From JAOADN01 sp049323795 (GTDB lineage Bacteria; Pseudomonadota; Alphaproteobacteria; Rhodobacterales; Rhodobacteraceae), in assembly GCA_049323795.1 (NCBI GenBank), contig JBMOOH010000020.1, positions 62,001 to 126,000 on the forward strand: a stretch of 64,000 bases of DNA, written 5' to 3'. Below the pieces are notes generated by a model that ran no database searches, was not told the DNA's origin, and worked only from the letters and a program-made list of their open reading frames with translations. Below, in pieces: positions 7,832-16,483 of the stretch (position 1 is the stretch's first letter; each line of letters opens with the position of its first letter). The translations under genes were made by a program, and so were the position numbers.

Positions 7832-8745
7832 CAGCCCTTCCCCCGCGTGATCGAGTAGAGCTCGGCCGGTTCGATCAGGAGATCGAGCGCGAGCTTCAGG
7901 CAGACCGACAGGACCAGCAGGGCAAGCAGGATCCGCAGCTGCTCGGCCTTGAGCCTCACCGCCAGCTGCGCCCCGATCTGGGCCCCGATGACGCCGCCGA
8001 CGATCAGGAGGAGCGCCAGCATCATGTCGACCGTCTGGTTGGTGACGGCGTGCATGAAGGTGGTGAAGCCGGTGACGAAGATGATCTGGAGAAGCGACGT
8101 GCCGACCACCACCTTCGTGGGCATCCCGAGCACATAGATCATTGCCGGGATCAGGATGAAGCCGCCCCCCACGCCCATGATCGCCGCCATGATGCCGACG
8201 CCGGTGCCGATGAGGAGGGGCGGGATGACGCTGATGTAGAGGCCCGAGGTCCGGAACTTGATCTTGAAGGGAAGCGCATGCACCCAGTAGTGCTGCCGCC
8301 GCTTCACCGATCCGGGTGCCCGCTTCGCCCGCCTGAGCGCCCGGAGGCTCTCCTGCAGCATCATCATCCCGATGAGTCCGAGGAGGGCGACATAGGAAAG
8401 CTGGACGGCGAGGTCGATCTGCCCCAGCCGGGACAGCAGGTTGAAGATCAGGATGCCGATGGTCGAGCCGGCGAGGCCGCCGACCAGCAGCACGACGCCC
8501 ATCCGCACGTCCACCGTCTTGCGTTTCAGATGCGACAGCACCGCCGAGATCGAGGACGCCACGACCTGGTTCGCGCCGGTCGCAACCGCGACCGGCGGCG
8601 GAATGCCGATGAAGAACAGAAGCGGCGTGATGATGAAGCCGCCGCCCACCCCGAAAAGGCCCGACAGGATGCCGACCAGCGTGCCCATCCCCAGAAGGAG
8701 GAAGGCATTCACCGAAACCTCTGCGATGGGCAGATAGATCTGCAT
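7831..8745 (-). CDS. TauE/SafE-family sulfite/sulfonate exporter-type permease
   Basis: 304-residue polytopic membrane protein with two internally similar halves. Each half has the family's glycine-rich signature: GTLVGILSGLFGVGGGFIITP near residue 20 and GIMAAIMGVGGGFILIPAM near residue 185. A hydrophilic loop (ALRRAKRAPGSVKRR) separates the halves. The family exports sulfite, sulfonates and other small organic anions; the substrate is not determined. It forms a coupled pair with the downstream TIGR02186 gene. A TTGACA hexamer 71 bases upstream of the ATG may be its promoter. Confidence 0.9.
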   Translation of the reverse strand: MQIYLPIAEVSVNAFLLLGMGTLVGILSGLFGVGGGFIITPLLFFIGIPPPVAVATGANQVVASSISAVLSHLKRKTVDVRMGVVLLVGGLAGSTIGILIFNLLSRLGQIDLAVQLSYVALLGLIGMMMLQESLRALRRAKRAPGSVKRRQHYWVHALPFKIKFRTSGLYISVIPPLLIGTGVGIMAAIMGVGGGFILIPAMIYVLGMPTKVVVGTSLLQIIFVTGFTTFMHAVTNQTVDMMLALLLIVGGVIGAQIGAQLAVRLKAEQLRILLALLVLSVCLKLALDLLIEPAELYSITRGKG

Positions 8746-8787
8746 CGAGGCCGCCGGGAAGAAGGGGGAAGCGTGACGTCATCCGAG

Positions 8788-8816
8788 TGATGCCCCCCTG
8801 GCGTGGCCTTTGTCAA
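8788..8816 (-). promoter_or_regulatory. Candidate promoter for the TauE-TIGR02186 pair
   Basis: Read on the minus strand there is a consensus -35 TTGACA (8811-8816) and, 17 bases on, GCATCA (8788-8793) as a weak -10. The region lies between the purine nucleoside phosphorylase stop and the permease start, where a new transcript is expected. The -10 match is poor. Confidence 0.35.
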
Positions 8817-8862
8817 ACAAGGCTTTGCGCGGAGGTCCGGCGGTCACCTCAATTGCCTGAGA

Positions 8863-9678
8863 TCAGGCCCGAGGCCGGCCGAGATCGCGCAGGTATCGTC
8901 GGAGGACACGCTCGAGCTTTGCCGCGCCGGGCGGCGCCATCGCCTTGGTGTGTTCGTGGCTGATCTGCTCGTCGCTCATGCCGGCAGCCATGTTGGTGAT
9001 GACCGACACGGCGGCCACCTTCAGGCCGAGGAAGCGGGCGAGGATGACCTCGGGCACCGTCGACATGCCGACCGCGTCGGCCCCGAGCGTCCGGATCGCC
9101 CGGATCTCGGCCGGCGTCTCGAAGGACGGCCCCGAGTACCAGGCATAGACCCCTTCGGCCAGCGCCACGCCCCCGGCCGCCGCCGCCGCGCGCAGGCCCG
9201 CCCGGATGCCGGGGTCGTGCACGTCGGTCATCGGCACGAAGCGCGCATCCGACGGCTCGCCGATCAGGGGATTGAGGCCGGAGAAGTTGATGTGGTCGGA
9301 CAGCAGCATCAGGCTGCCCGGCGGATTGGCGGGGTCGAGCGAGCCTGCGGCGTTGGTCAGGATCAGGCTCTCGGCCCCGAGCGCGCGGAGAACCATCAGC
9401 GGCAGCCGCATTGCTGCCGGGTTGCCCTTTTCGTAGTAGTGCTCGCGCCCCCCGAAGACCGCGACGCGCACGCCCTCGAAGGCGCCGACGGCGAGGACCG
9501 GACTGTGGCCCGACACCCCGGCATCGGGAAAGCCGGGCAGGTCGGAATAGGGGATCGCCGGCCCCTCCACCGCGCCCGCGATGTGGCCGAGGCCCGAGCC
9601 GAGGATCAGGCCGAGGCGCACCGGCGCCGTACCCGCACGGTCGCGGATGAGGCGGGCAAGGGCGGCCGCGTCGGTCAT
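8863..9678 (-). CDS. Purine nucleoside phosphorylase (trimeric PNP/MTAP family)
   Basis: 271-residue enzyme that phosphorolyses purine nucleosides to base and ribose-1-phosphate. The phosphate-binding loop is LILGSGLGHIAG (about residues 23-34). GREHYYEKG, LTNAAGSL, the substrate segment SGPSFETPAEIRA and VGMSTVPEVILAR are all typical of the trimeric family (PunA/XapA type). The length is as expected. It is the last gene of the minus-strand unit with a BMP-type nucleoside importer, which suggests uptake followed by phosphorolysis. The ATG at 9678 starts directly at the family N-terminus. About 100 bases containing stem-loops separate it from the upstream permease gene. Confidence 0.93.
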   Translation of the reverse strand: MTDAAALARLIRDRAGTAPVRLGLILGSGLGHIAGAVEGPAIPYSDLPGFPDAGVSGHSPVLAVGAFEGVRVAVFGGREHYYEKGNPAAMRLPLMVLRALGAESLILTNAAGSLDPANPPGSLMLLSDHINFSGLNPLIGEPSDARFVPMTDVHDPGIRAGLRAAAAAGGVALAEGVYAWYSGPSFETPAEIRAIRTLGADAVGMSTVPEVILARFLGLKVAAVSVITNMAAGMSDEQISHEHTKAMAPPGAAKLERVLRRYLRDLGRPRA

Positions 9679-9687
9679 CCCGCCCGG

Positions 9688-9727
9688 CCCCCGGCCGGCG
9701 GAAAGGCCGGGGGTTTCGCACCCCCGG
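9688..9727 (-). promoter_or_regulatory. Overlapping GC-rich stem-loops between permease and PNP genes
   Basis: CCCCCGGCC (9688-9696) pairs with GGCCGGGGG (9705-9713); alternatively CCGGGGG (9707-9713) pairs with CCCCCGG (9721-9727). The two pairings exclude each other. They lie in the gap between the transporter genes and the PNP gene and could set relative mRNA levels. The following GGGATACTTGCGCCAAGGTG resembles intergenic sequence I recall from other Rhodobacterales (not verified). Confidence 0.4.
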
Positions 9728-9779
9728 ACCCCCGCGGGATACTTGCGCCAAGGTGAAGCGGGGCAGGTCGCTCCATCCC

Positions 9780-10748
9780 TCAGCGTTCCTTCACGTAAGG
9801 CTCGCCGCCTGCGCGCGGCGGGATCGCCTTGCCGACGAAGCCCGCAAGGATGATGACGGTCAGGATGTAGGGAAGGGACTGCGTGAACTGGACGGGAACG
9901 ACGAACGCCCCGAGGTCGATGTTCTGGTAGCGGATCGCGATCGCGTCGAGAAAGCCGAAGAGCATCGTCGCCATCAGGCAGTGCCAGGGCCGCCACTTCG
10001 CGAAGATCAGCGCGGCGAGCGCGATGTAGCCCCGGCCCGCGGTCATCTCCTTGCTGAAGTTGCCCGAAAGGCCGATCGCAAGATAGGCCCCGGCCAGCCC
10101 GCAGAGCACCCCGGTGATCGCGACCGCGGCATAGCGCAGCCGCACGACCGAGATGCCGGCCGTATCCACCGCCGCAGGATTTTCGCCCACGGCCCGGAGC
10201 CTCAGCCCGAAGCGCGTGCGGTAGAGGATCCACCAGGTCAGGGGGACGGCGGCAAAGGCGACATAGACGAGGATCGAATGGCCCGAGACGAGATCGGCGT
10301 AGACGGGACCGAGGATCGGCACCGGGCGGAGTGCCTCCGCGAAGGGAAGCGTGATCGGGCTGAAGCGGCCCGCGCCGAAGGTCACGGCCGGGGTCAGCCC
10401 GCCCTGGCCGAACACGCTCACCGCCACAAGGACCGTGAGCCCGGACGCAAGGAAGTTGATCGCCACGCCCGAGATGAGCTGGTTGCCCCGGAAGGTGATC
10501 GAGGCGAGGCCGTGCAGCGCGGCGAACACCATCGACCCGGCTATTCCTGCCAGAAGCCCCAGTGAGACCGATTGGGTGACGCCCGCGACGGCGCCGGCGG
10601 CCATCGCGGCGATCAGCATCTTGCCTTCGAGGCCGATGTCGAAGATGCCTGCGCGTTCCGAGAAGAGGCCGGCGAGGCAGGCGAGCAGGAGCGGCGTCCC
10701 GAGCCGGACGGTCGATCCGAGGATTTCGATGACGGTTCCGAAATCCAT
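9780..10748 (-). CDS. Nucleoside ABC transporter permease (BmpA-associated, NupQ type)
   Basis: 322-residue inner-membrane permease of the BPD_transp_2 family with about nine hydrophobic segments. The block TPLLLACLAGLFSERAGIFDIGLEGKMLIAA near the N-terminus and the loop YRTRFGLRLRAVGENPAAVDTAGI, which contacts the ATPase, are hallmarks of permeases that work with BMP-type binding proteins for nucleoside uptake. It overlaps the upstream permease by one base (stop TGA/ATG), so the two are coupled and presumably form the heterodimeric channel. A 98-base gap with hairpins follows before the PNP gene. Confidence 0.92.
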   Translation of the reverse strand: MDFGTVIEILGSTVRLGTPLLLACLAGLFSERAGIFDIGLEGKMLIAAMAAGAVAGVTQSVSLGLLAGIAGSMVFAALHGLASITFRGNQLISGVAINFLASGLTVLVAVSVFGQGGLTPAVTFGAGRFSPITLPFAEALRPVPILGPVYADLVSGHSILVYVAFAAVPLTWWILYRTRFGLRLRAVGENPAAVDTAGISVVRLRYAAVAITGVLCGLAGAYLAIGLSGNFSKEMTAGRGYIALAALIFAKWRPWHCLMATMLFGFLDAIAIRYQNIDLGAFVVPVQFTQSLPYILTVIILAGFVGKAIPPRAGGEPYVKER

Positions 10749-11839
10749 CAGCCCGTCCCCCTTCGGCCCGCGAGGAACGCCTTCTCGAGCGGCATCCTCA
10801 CCATGTTGTCGAGCGCGCCCGTGAACAGGATCACGAGTGCCTGGATCACGGTGACGAGCTGGCTCGGGATGTTGATGGCCAGCGAAAGCTCGGCCCCGCC
10901 TTGGTAGAGGAACCCGAACAGGATCGAGGCGAGCACGATGCCGAGCGGATGATTGCGCCCCATGAGGGATACGGCGATCCCGATGAAGCCCGCCCCTTCC
11001 ACCGCGTTGAGGATGAGCCGCTTCTGCGCCCCCATCGTCCCGTTGATCGCCATGAGACCCGCGAGCGCGCCCGAGATCAGCATCGCGATCATGATGATCT
11101 TCACCGGCGAGATGCCCGCATAGACGGCCGCCGGTTCGGACTTGCCGAAGGCACGGATCATGAACCCCAGGCGGGTGCGCCACAGGAGGAGCCACACGCC
11201 CAGCGCGCAGAGAAGCGCGATGAAGAAGGTGACGTTCGCGGGCGCGCTCTTGCTGAACATGCCGCCGAGCAGGGGCAGATCGTAGAATGACGGAAGCCGT
11301 GCGGCCTCGGGGAAGCGGGCGCTGGACGGGTCCATGCTGCCCGCCGGCTTCAGCCACTTGTTCAGGGCATAGTTCATCACCGCGTAGGCGATGAAGTTGA
11401 ACATGATCGTCGTGATGACGATGTGGCTGCCGCGCCTGGCCTGCAGCCAGGCCGGGATCGCCGCCCAGGCCGCGCCGAACGCCGCCGCCGAGACGGCCGC
11501 CGCAAGCAGGGCGATCGTCCAGTGCGGCCACGGGACGAAGAGCAGCGCGACAGCCACGCCGAGACCGCCGAGCGTCGCCTGCCCCTCGCCGCCGATGTTG
11601 AACTGGCTCGCATGGAAGGCGACGGCGACGGCAAGGCCGGTGAACATGAAGTTCGTCGCGTAGTAGAGCGTGTAGCCCCAGCCATAGGCCGACCCGACCG
11701 CGCCGGCGACCATGATGTTCAGCGCCGCAAACGGGTTCTGCCCGATCGCCCAGATGACGAGCCCCGAAATCACGAAGGCGATGAGAAGGCTGATGAGCGG
11801 GACAAGGATCGCATCGGCCCAGGGCGGCATCCTGCTCAT
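10748..11839 (-). CDS. Nucleoside ABC transporter permease (BmpA-associated, NupP type)
   Basis: 363-residue BPD_transp_2 permease, the longer partner of the pair. Features seen: HASQFNIGGEGQATLGGLG (around residue 77), a cytoplasmic loop WRTRLGFMIRAFGKSEPAAVYAGI that resembles the coupling loop of its partner, and about ten hydrophobic helices. In characterised systems (RnsC/D, NupP/Q, YufP/Q) two such subunits associate with one double-ATPase protein and import guanosine, inosine and other nucleosides. The start is one base past the upstream ATPase stop; the stop overlaps the next start. Confidence 0.92.
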   Translation of the reverse strand: MSRMPPWADAILVPLISLLIAFVISGLVIWAIGQNPFAALNIMVAGAVGSAYGWGYTLYYATNFMFTGLAVAVAFHASQFNIGGEGQATLGGLGVAVALLFVPWPHWTIALLAAAVSAAAFGAAWAAIPAWLQARRGSHIVITTIMFNFIAYAVMNYALNKWLKPAGSMDPSSARFPEAARLPSFYDLPLLGGMFSKSAPANVTFFIALLCALGVWLLLWRTRLGFMIRAFGKSEPAAVYAGISPVKIIMIAMLISGALAGLMAINGTMGAQKRLILNAVEGAGFIGIAVSLMGRNHPLGIVLASILFGFLYQGGAELSLAINIPSQLVTVIQALVILFTGALDNMVRMPLEKAFLAGRRGTG

Positions 11840-11840
11840 G

Positions 11841-13421
11841 TCACGCCGCCTTTCTGCCGACGCCGGCCATCAGCAATCCAAGCTCGCGCTCGTCCGTCCC
11901 GTCCGGAAGGCGTTCGCCCATGATGCGGCCATCGAACATCACCGCGATGCGGTCCGCAAGGCCCATGATCTCGTCGAGCTCGACGCTGACCAGCAGCACC
12001 GCCTTGCCCGCGTCCCTGAGCTCCACGATCCGCTTGTGGATGAACTCGATCGCCCCGATGTCCACGCCCCGCGTCGGCTGCCCGACAAGGAGAAGGTCGG
12101 GGTTCCGCTCGATCTCGCGGGCAAGGACGATCTTCTGCTGGTTGCCGCCCGAGAAGCTCTTGGCCGCGAGCGTCGGGATCGGCGGGCGCACGTCGAAGCG
12201 CGCCATCTTGCCCTCGCAGTCCCTCAGAAGCGCCGCGTTGTCCATGAACACCGCGTTCTTCTGGTAGGCCGGGTCGTGGTGGTAGCCGAAGGCGCAGTTC
12301 TCCCACGCCATGAAATCCATGATGAGGCCGAGGTGCTGGCGGTCCTCGGGAACGTGCGCGATCCCGTCCGCGCGCCGGGACTGGCCGTCGGAATGCTTGC
12401 CGGTCAGGTCGAGGGGCGTGCCGTTCAGGATGACGGTGCCGGTGCCGCGACGGATGCCGCCGAGCACTTCGAGGAGTTCGGACTGGCCGTTCCCCGCGAC
12501 CCCCGCGATCCCGAGGATCTCGCCCGCCCGGATCGAGAAGGAGATGCCCTTCACGCGCTCGACCTTGTTCTCGTCCCGGACCCGCAGGTCCCTGACCTCG
12601 AGGATCGTCCTGCCCGGACTGGCGGGGCCCTTCGGCACGTTCAGAAGCACCTTCCGCCCGACCATCCGTTCGGCCAGTTCCTCGGGGCCCGTGCCGGATG
12701 TCTTCACCGTCGCCGTCATCTCGCCGCGTCGCATGACGCTTACCGTGTCGGTGATCTCCATGATCTCGCGCAGCTTGTGCGTGATGAGGATGATGGTCTT
12801 GCCCTGTTCCTTGAGGCCCCGGAGGATGCGGAACAGGTGGTCGGCCTCGTCGGGGGTCAGCACGCCTGTCGGCTCGTCGAGGATCAGGATGTCGGCGTGG
12901 CGGTAGAGCGCCTTCAGGATCTCGACCCGCTGCTGTCGGCCGACCGACAGGTCCTCGATCAGCGCGTCCGGCTCCACGTCGAGCTCGTACTCCCGCGCGA
13001 GGTCCTGCAATGTCCGCCGCGCCTTGGCGAGCGAGGGGCGGAGCAGCCTGCCGTCCTCGGCCCCGAGGATGATGTTCTCAAGAACCGTGAAGTTCTGCAC
13101 CAGCTTGAAGTGCTGGAAGACCATCCCGATGCCCGCGCGGATCGCAGCCTGGCTGTCGGGGATGTGCGTGGGCCTGCCGTTGATCAGGATTTCGCCGGCA
13201 TCGGCCTTGTAGAAGCCGTAGAGGATCGACATCAGCGTCGACTTGCCCGCGCCGTTCTCGCCGATGATGCCGTGGATCGTCCCCGGCATGACGCGGATCG
13301 AGATGTTCCTGTTGGCCTGCACCGGCCCGAACGCCTTCGAGATGCCCTTGAGTTCGATCGCGGGCACCGATGCGGAAGGGGCGGCATCGGAATGCCGCCC
13401 CGCCAGTCCCGTGAGGGTCAT
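11841..13421 (-). CDS. Nucleoside ABC transporter ATP-binding protein (two ATPase domains)
   Basis: 526-residue protein with two fused ABC ATPase domains, as usual for BMP-linked nucleoside and ribose-type importers. Domain 1 (about 20-250) has Walker A GENGAGKST, signature LSVGRQQRVEI and Walker B ILILDEPTGVL. Domain 2 (about 265-520) has a degenerate Walker A (GVAGNGQSELL), signature FSGGNQQKIVLAREI and DLLLVGQPTRGVD, where the Walker B Glu is Gln. Degeneracy of the second site is normal for the family. It energises the two permeases encoded downstream and follows the binding-protein gene after 16 bases. Confidence 0.93.
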   Translation of the reverse strand: MTLTGLAGRHSDAAPSASVPAIELKGISKAFGPVQANRNISIRVMPGTIHGIIGENGAGKSTLMSILYGFYKADAGEILINGRPTHIPDSQAAIRAGIGMVFQHFKLVQNFTVLENIILGAEDGRLLRPSLAKARRTLQDLAREYELDVEPDALIEDLSVGRQQRVEILKALYRHADILILDEPTGVLTPDEADHLFRILRGLKEQGKTIILITHKLREIMEITDTVSVMRRGEMTATVKTSGTGPEELAERMVGRKVLLNVPKGPASPGRTILEVRDLRVRDENKVERVKGISFSIRAGEILGIAGVAGNGQSELLEVLGGIRRGTGTVILNGTPLDLTGKHSDGQSRRADGIAHVPEDRQHLGLIMDFMAWENCAFGYHHDPAYQKNAVFMDNAALLRDCEGKMARFDVRPPIPTLAAKSFSGGNQQKIVLAREIERNPDLLLVGQPTRGVDIGAIEFIHKRIVELRDAGKAVLLVSVELDEIMGLADRIAVMFDGRIMGERLPDGTDERELGLLMAGVGRKAA

Positions 13422-13437
13422 GCCGCCCGTGCCCCGG

Positions 13438-14436
13438 TCAGAAGGTGAGGGCAGGGCACGTTTCGTCGGTCGTGTAGTTGTGAACCTTGATCTCGCCCGA
13501 GATGATCTTGGCCTTGGCCTCGTCGACCTTGGCCTTCATGTCCGCGGTGATCAGCTTGGCGTTGTTGTCGTCCAGCGCGTAGTCCACGCCGCCCGCCTTC
13601 AGGTCCATGACCGTGACGCCGGGCTTCAGATCGGCCCCGGTCTTGAAGGCCTCGTAGACGGCGTTGTCCACACGCTTCAGCATCGAGGTCAGGACCTGGC
13701 CGGGGTGCAGGTAGTTCTGGTTGCTGTCCACGCCGATCGACAGGATACCCTCGTCGGCCGCCGCCTGCAGGACGCCGATCCCGGTGCCGCCCGCGGCGGC
13801 AAAGATCACGTCCGCCCCCTGCGCCTTCTGCGCCTTGGCGATCTCGCCGCCCTTGACCGGGTTGTTCCACGCCGAGGGGTCGTTGCCGGTCATGTTGGCG
13901 ATGACCGTCGCGTTCGGGTTCACGGCCTTGACGCCCTGTGCGTAGCCGCAGCCGAAGCGGCGGATCAGCGGGATGTCCATTCCGCCGACGAAGCCGACGG
14001 TTCCGGACTTCGACGCCATCGCGGCCAACATGCCGACAAGGTAGGATCCCTGTTCTTCGGTGAAGGCGATCTGCGTGACGTTCGGCAGGTCGAGCCAGTC
14101 CACGTCGATGATCGCGAACTTCGTGTCCGGGAAGTCGGGCGCAACGGCGCTGAGGACGTCGCCGAAGGCGAAGCCGGTCATCACGACCGGGTTCGCGCCC
14201 GATTCAGCCAGACGGCGCAGCGCCTGTTCGCGCTGGGCCTCGGACTGCATCTCGAGTTCCTTGTAGGTGCCGCCCGTCTCCTTCTTCCAGCGCTCGGCGC
14301 CATTGAAGGCGGCCTCGTTGAAGGATTTGTCGAACTTGCCGCCGAGGTCGTAGATGATGGCGGGTTCGGCTGCGGCAATGCCCGCCGACAGCGCGACCGC
14401 CGCGGCTGCGCCCAAGAACTTCTGCATAAGGCTCAT
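13438..14436 (-). CDS. BMP-family nucleoside substrate-binding protein
   Basis: 332-residue periplasmic binding protein of the Bmp/PnrA family. The N-terminus (MSLMQKFLGAAAAVALSAGIAAAEP) is a signal peptide ending in AxA without a lipobox Cys, so it is a soluble periplasmic protein rather than a lipoprotein. Characteristic segments are IIYDLGGKFDKSFNEAAFNG (purine-nucleoside pocket), TGFAFGDVL, GFVGGMDIPLIRRF and IFAAAGGTGIGVLQAA. It is first in the importer unit and is followed directly by the ATPase. GGGAG lies 9 bases before the ATG at 14436; the ATG of MQKF (14427) is a possible alternative. Confidence 0.92.
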   Translation of the reverse strand: MSLMQKFLGAAAAVALSAGIAAAEPAIIYDLGGKFDKSFNEAAFNGAERWKKETGGTYKELEMQSEAQREQALRRLAESGANPVVMTGFAFGDVLSAVAPDFPDTKFAIIDVDWLDLPNVTQIAFTEEQGSYLVGMLAAMASKSGTVGFVGGMDIPLIRRFGCGYAQGVKAVNPNATVIANMTGNDPSAWNNPVKGGEIAKAQKAQGADVIFAAAGGTGIGVLQAAADEGILSIGVDSNQNYLHPGQVLTSMLKRVDNAVYEAFKTGADLKPGVTVMDLKAGGVDYALDDNNAKLITADMKAKVDEAKAKIISGEIKVHNYTTDETCPALTF

Positions 14437-14520
14437 GTGGTACTCCCGGTTACGTTTTGTCGCGCCGTACAGTCTGCGCGCCCTGCCTCGGGGCAGGCCG
14501 ATCTCTGCGGATCATGCGGG

Positions 14521-14549
14521 ATTAGGGGGTCTTTGCATTTGGGGGTCAA
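14521..14549 (-). promoter_or_regulatory. Candidate promoter of the nucleoside-import unit
   Basis: On the minus strand TTGACC (14544-14549) is followed after 17 bases by CCTAAT (14521-14526), 85 bases before the binding-protein ATG. GACCCCC occurs twice in direct orientation within this stretch, which could be an operator. Confidence 0.4.
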
Positions 14550-14589
14550 CAGGATTCTGTGCGCTCCGCCTGTCGATTTTACCTTTCGG

Positions 14590-15024
14590 TCAGGTTCCGT
14601 GCGGGGGCGCAGGGGGAAGCGGGCGGGCAAGGACAAGGGCATCGGCAGAACCGCCTCCGCGGCCCCGGTAATAGCCCCTGCGGCGCCCGCAGGGCACCCA
14701 GCCGCGCCCCGTGTAGAGGGCGATCGCCGGCAGGTTGTCGGACGCCACCTCGAGGAACGCGCGCGCCGCGCCGCGCCGGCCGGCCTCGACGTCGAAGTCC
14801 GAGAGAAGCGCCTGCGCGGTGCCTCTCCGACGGAAGGGCGGCGCGACGGCAAGGGTGAGGAGCTCGGCCTCGCCCGCGATTGCCCGCCCGATCAGGAAGC
14901 CGCCGGGCCGGACCGCGCCGAACGACCCGGCCGCTGCCAGAACCTCGCGGAACTCGTTCTCGGTCCAGGGGCGCGGCGTGGTGAAGCACGCGGCATGGAT
15001 CGCCGCCATCTCGGCGGGTGTCAC
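14590..15024 (-). CDS. rimI: GNAT N-acetyltransferase, RimI-type
   Basis: 144-residue GNAT acetyltransferase. The acetyl-CoA loop reads VAPPFRRRGTAQALL (Q/R-x-x-G-x-G/A form) and the C-terminal half has ARAFLEVASDNLPAIALYTGRGW, closely resembling RimI, which acetylates the N-terminal alanine of ribosomal protein S18. Location right after tsaB, with an ATGA overlap, supports RimI over an unrelated GNAT; rimI often follows tsaB. Length matches RimI (about 148). Confidence 0.85.
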   Translation of the reverse strand: MTPAEMAAIHAACFTTPRPWTENEFREVLAAAGSFGAVRPGGFLIGRAIAGEAELLTLAVAPPFRRRGTAQALLSDFDVEAGRRGAARAFLEVASDNLPAIALYTGRGWVPCGRRRGYYRGRGGGSADALVLARPLPPAPPHGT

Positions 15025-15674
15025 GGGACGATCCGCAGCGCCGGCGCGGCAGGAGCGGCCTCGGCCGGGCGGAGGTAGAGCGGCGCGGGCCGCGGGCGGC
15101 CCGGCGCGGCGCGTTCAGCCCCGACGAGGGCGATCGCCTCGGCAAGGCCGTGACGGGGCTGCATCTCGCGCCCGCCGGTCTCTGCGGCCAGACGCGCCGC
15201 ATCGTGGCCGACCGCATCGGTCCCCGAAAGACCCCGCGGCCCGACCGGCAGGGGCGCGCCCGCGTCGTGGAGGAAAGGCGCCTCCGGGCCCCCCGGTCCG
15301 ATGCGGCAGAGATGGAGCCGCCCCTGCCGCGCATCGATGCTGGCGAGGACCGGCCGGTCGAGTCCCCGGGCGAGGGCTTCGAAGCCCGACACCCCCTCGG
15401 CCGGAGTCCGGAGCGACAGGGCAAGCCCCCGCGCCGCCGCGACGCCGATGCGGACGCCGGTGAAGTTTCCGGGCCCGGTGCCCACCGCGATGGCCCGGAG
15501 GTCACGCCAGCCGAGCCCCCGGTCTCCGAGAAGCTGCTCGAGGATCGGAAACAGCCGCTCGGCCTGCCCCGTCGGCATCGCCTCGGACATCGAGGCGATG
15601 ACCCGTCCGCCCGCAACGAGCGCAGCCGCGCAATGCGCCCCCGATGTGTCGAAGCCGAGAACGGGTCCCTCCAT
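15021..15674 (-). CDS. tsaB: tRNA threonylcarbamoyladenosine biosynthesis protein TsaB
   Basis: 217-residue TsaB, the ASKHA-fold partner that activates TsaD for t6A37 synthesis on ANN-decoding tRNAs. The N-terminal VLGFDTSGAHCAAALV and the central AVGTGPGNFTGVRIGVAAARGLAL are family signatures. The C-terminal part is variable and Pro/Ala rich, as often in alphaproteobacteria. The stop overlaps the rimI start (ATGA), so the two are coupled. The upstream NifU-like gene ends only 6 bases before, suggesting one transcript. Confidence 0.93.
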   Translation of the reverse strand: MEGPVLGFDTSGAHCAAALVAGGRVIASMSEAMPTGQAERLFPILEQLLGDRGLGWRDLRAIAVGTGPGNFTGVRIGVAAARGLALSLRTPAEGVSGFEALARGLDRPVLASIDARQGRLHLCRIGPGGPEAPFLHDAGAPLPVGPRGLSGTDAVGHDAARLAAETGGREMQPRHGLAEAIALVGAERAAPGRPRPAPLYLRPAEAAPAAPALRIVP

Positions 15675-15680
15675 CGCGCG

Positions 15681-16241
15681 TCAGGCGGCGACGGGGCGGA
15701 CCTCGACGACTTCGGGGATGTAGTGCCGGAGCAGGTTCTCGATCCCCATCTTGAGCGTCAGCGTCGAGGACGGGCATCCCGCGCAGGCGCCCTTCATGTG
15801 GAGATAGACCACGCCCCGGTCAAAGCCGTGGAACGTGATGTCGCCGCCGTCCTGCGCCACCGCCGGGCGGACGCGGGTGTCGAGCAGTTCCTTGATCTGG
15901 CGCACCACGTCGCCGTCGGGCCCGTCCTGCGTGACATGGCCCGAACCCTGGCCTTCGCCTTCGATCACCGGGGCGCCGGACTGGAAGTGCTCCATGATCG
16001 CGCCGAGGATCGCGGGCTTGACATGCTCCCACCGGACCGCATCGGCCTTGGTGACGGTCACGAAGTCGGTCCCGAAGAACACGCCCGTGACGCCGTCGAC
16101 CCCGAAGATGCGCCGGGCGAGCGGCGACTTCGCGGCCGCCCCGGCAGAGGGGAAGTCCGCGGTTCCGGCGTCGAGAACCGTCAGGCCCGGCAGGAATTTC
16201 AGCGTCGCGGGGTTGGGCGTGGACTCGGTCTGGATGAACAT
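15681..16241 (-). CDS. NifU-family Fe-S scaffold protein (Nfu type)
   Basis: 186-residue protein with an N-terminal Nfu_N domain (FIQTESTPNPATLKFLPG at the start) and a C-terminal NifU domain containing the cluster-binding CxxC in KGACAGCPSSTLTLK. It resembles human NFU1 and bacterial NfuA-like carriers that deliver 4Fe-4S clusters. GGAG about 8 bases before the ATG at 16241 fixes the start; an in-frame upstream extension lacks similarity. It heads the unit with tsaB and rimI. Confidence 0.92.
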   Translation of the reverse strand: MFIQTESTPNPATLKFLPGLTVLDAGTADFPSAGAAAKSPLARRIFGVDGVTGVFFGTDFVTVTKADAVRWEHVKPAILGAIMEHFQSGAPVIEGEGQGSGHVTQDGPDGDVVRQIKELLDTRVRPAVAQDGGDITFHGFDRGVVYLHMKGACAGCPSSTLTLKMGIENLLRHYIPEVVEVRPVAA

Positions 16242-16483
16242 GGGTGATCTCCGAGTGGATAAGTCGGATATGCGCCTCGGCGGCGGGGGTGTCAAGCGCA
16301 GGTCTGGAATCGTTCTAATCTGCCGCCGCGCCTGTCAGCTTTGCGGCCGGGACGAGGACGCAGACCCCTGCGAATCGCCGCGCCCTGCGGCAGGGTGGCA
16401 TCGACGCTTGCGCAGCGCCTGCGCGCTCCGGCGCCGCCGCAGTTCCGGTGCCCTCCCGAACGGCCGGGGCCGGACCGCAGCCT

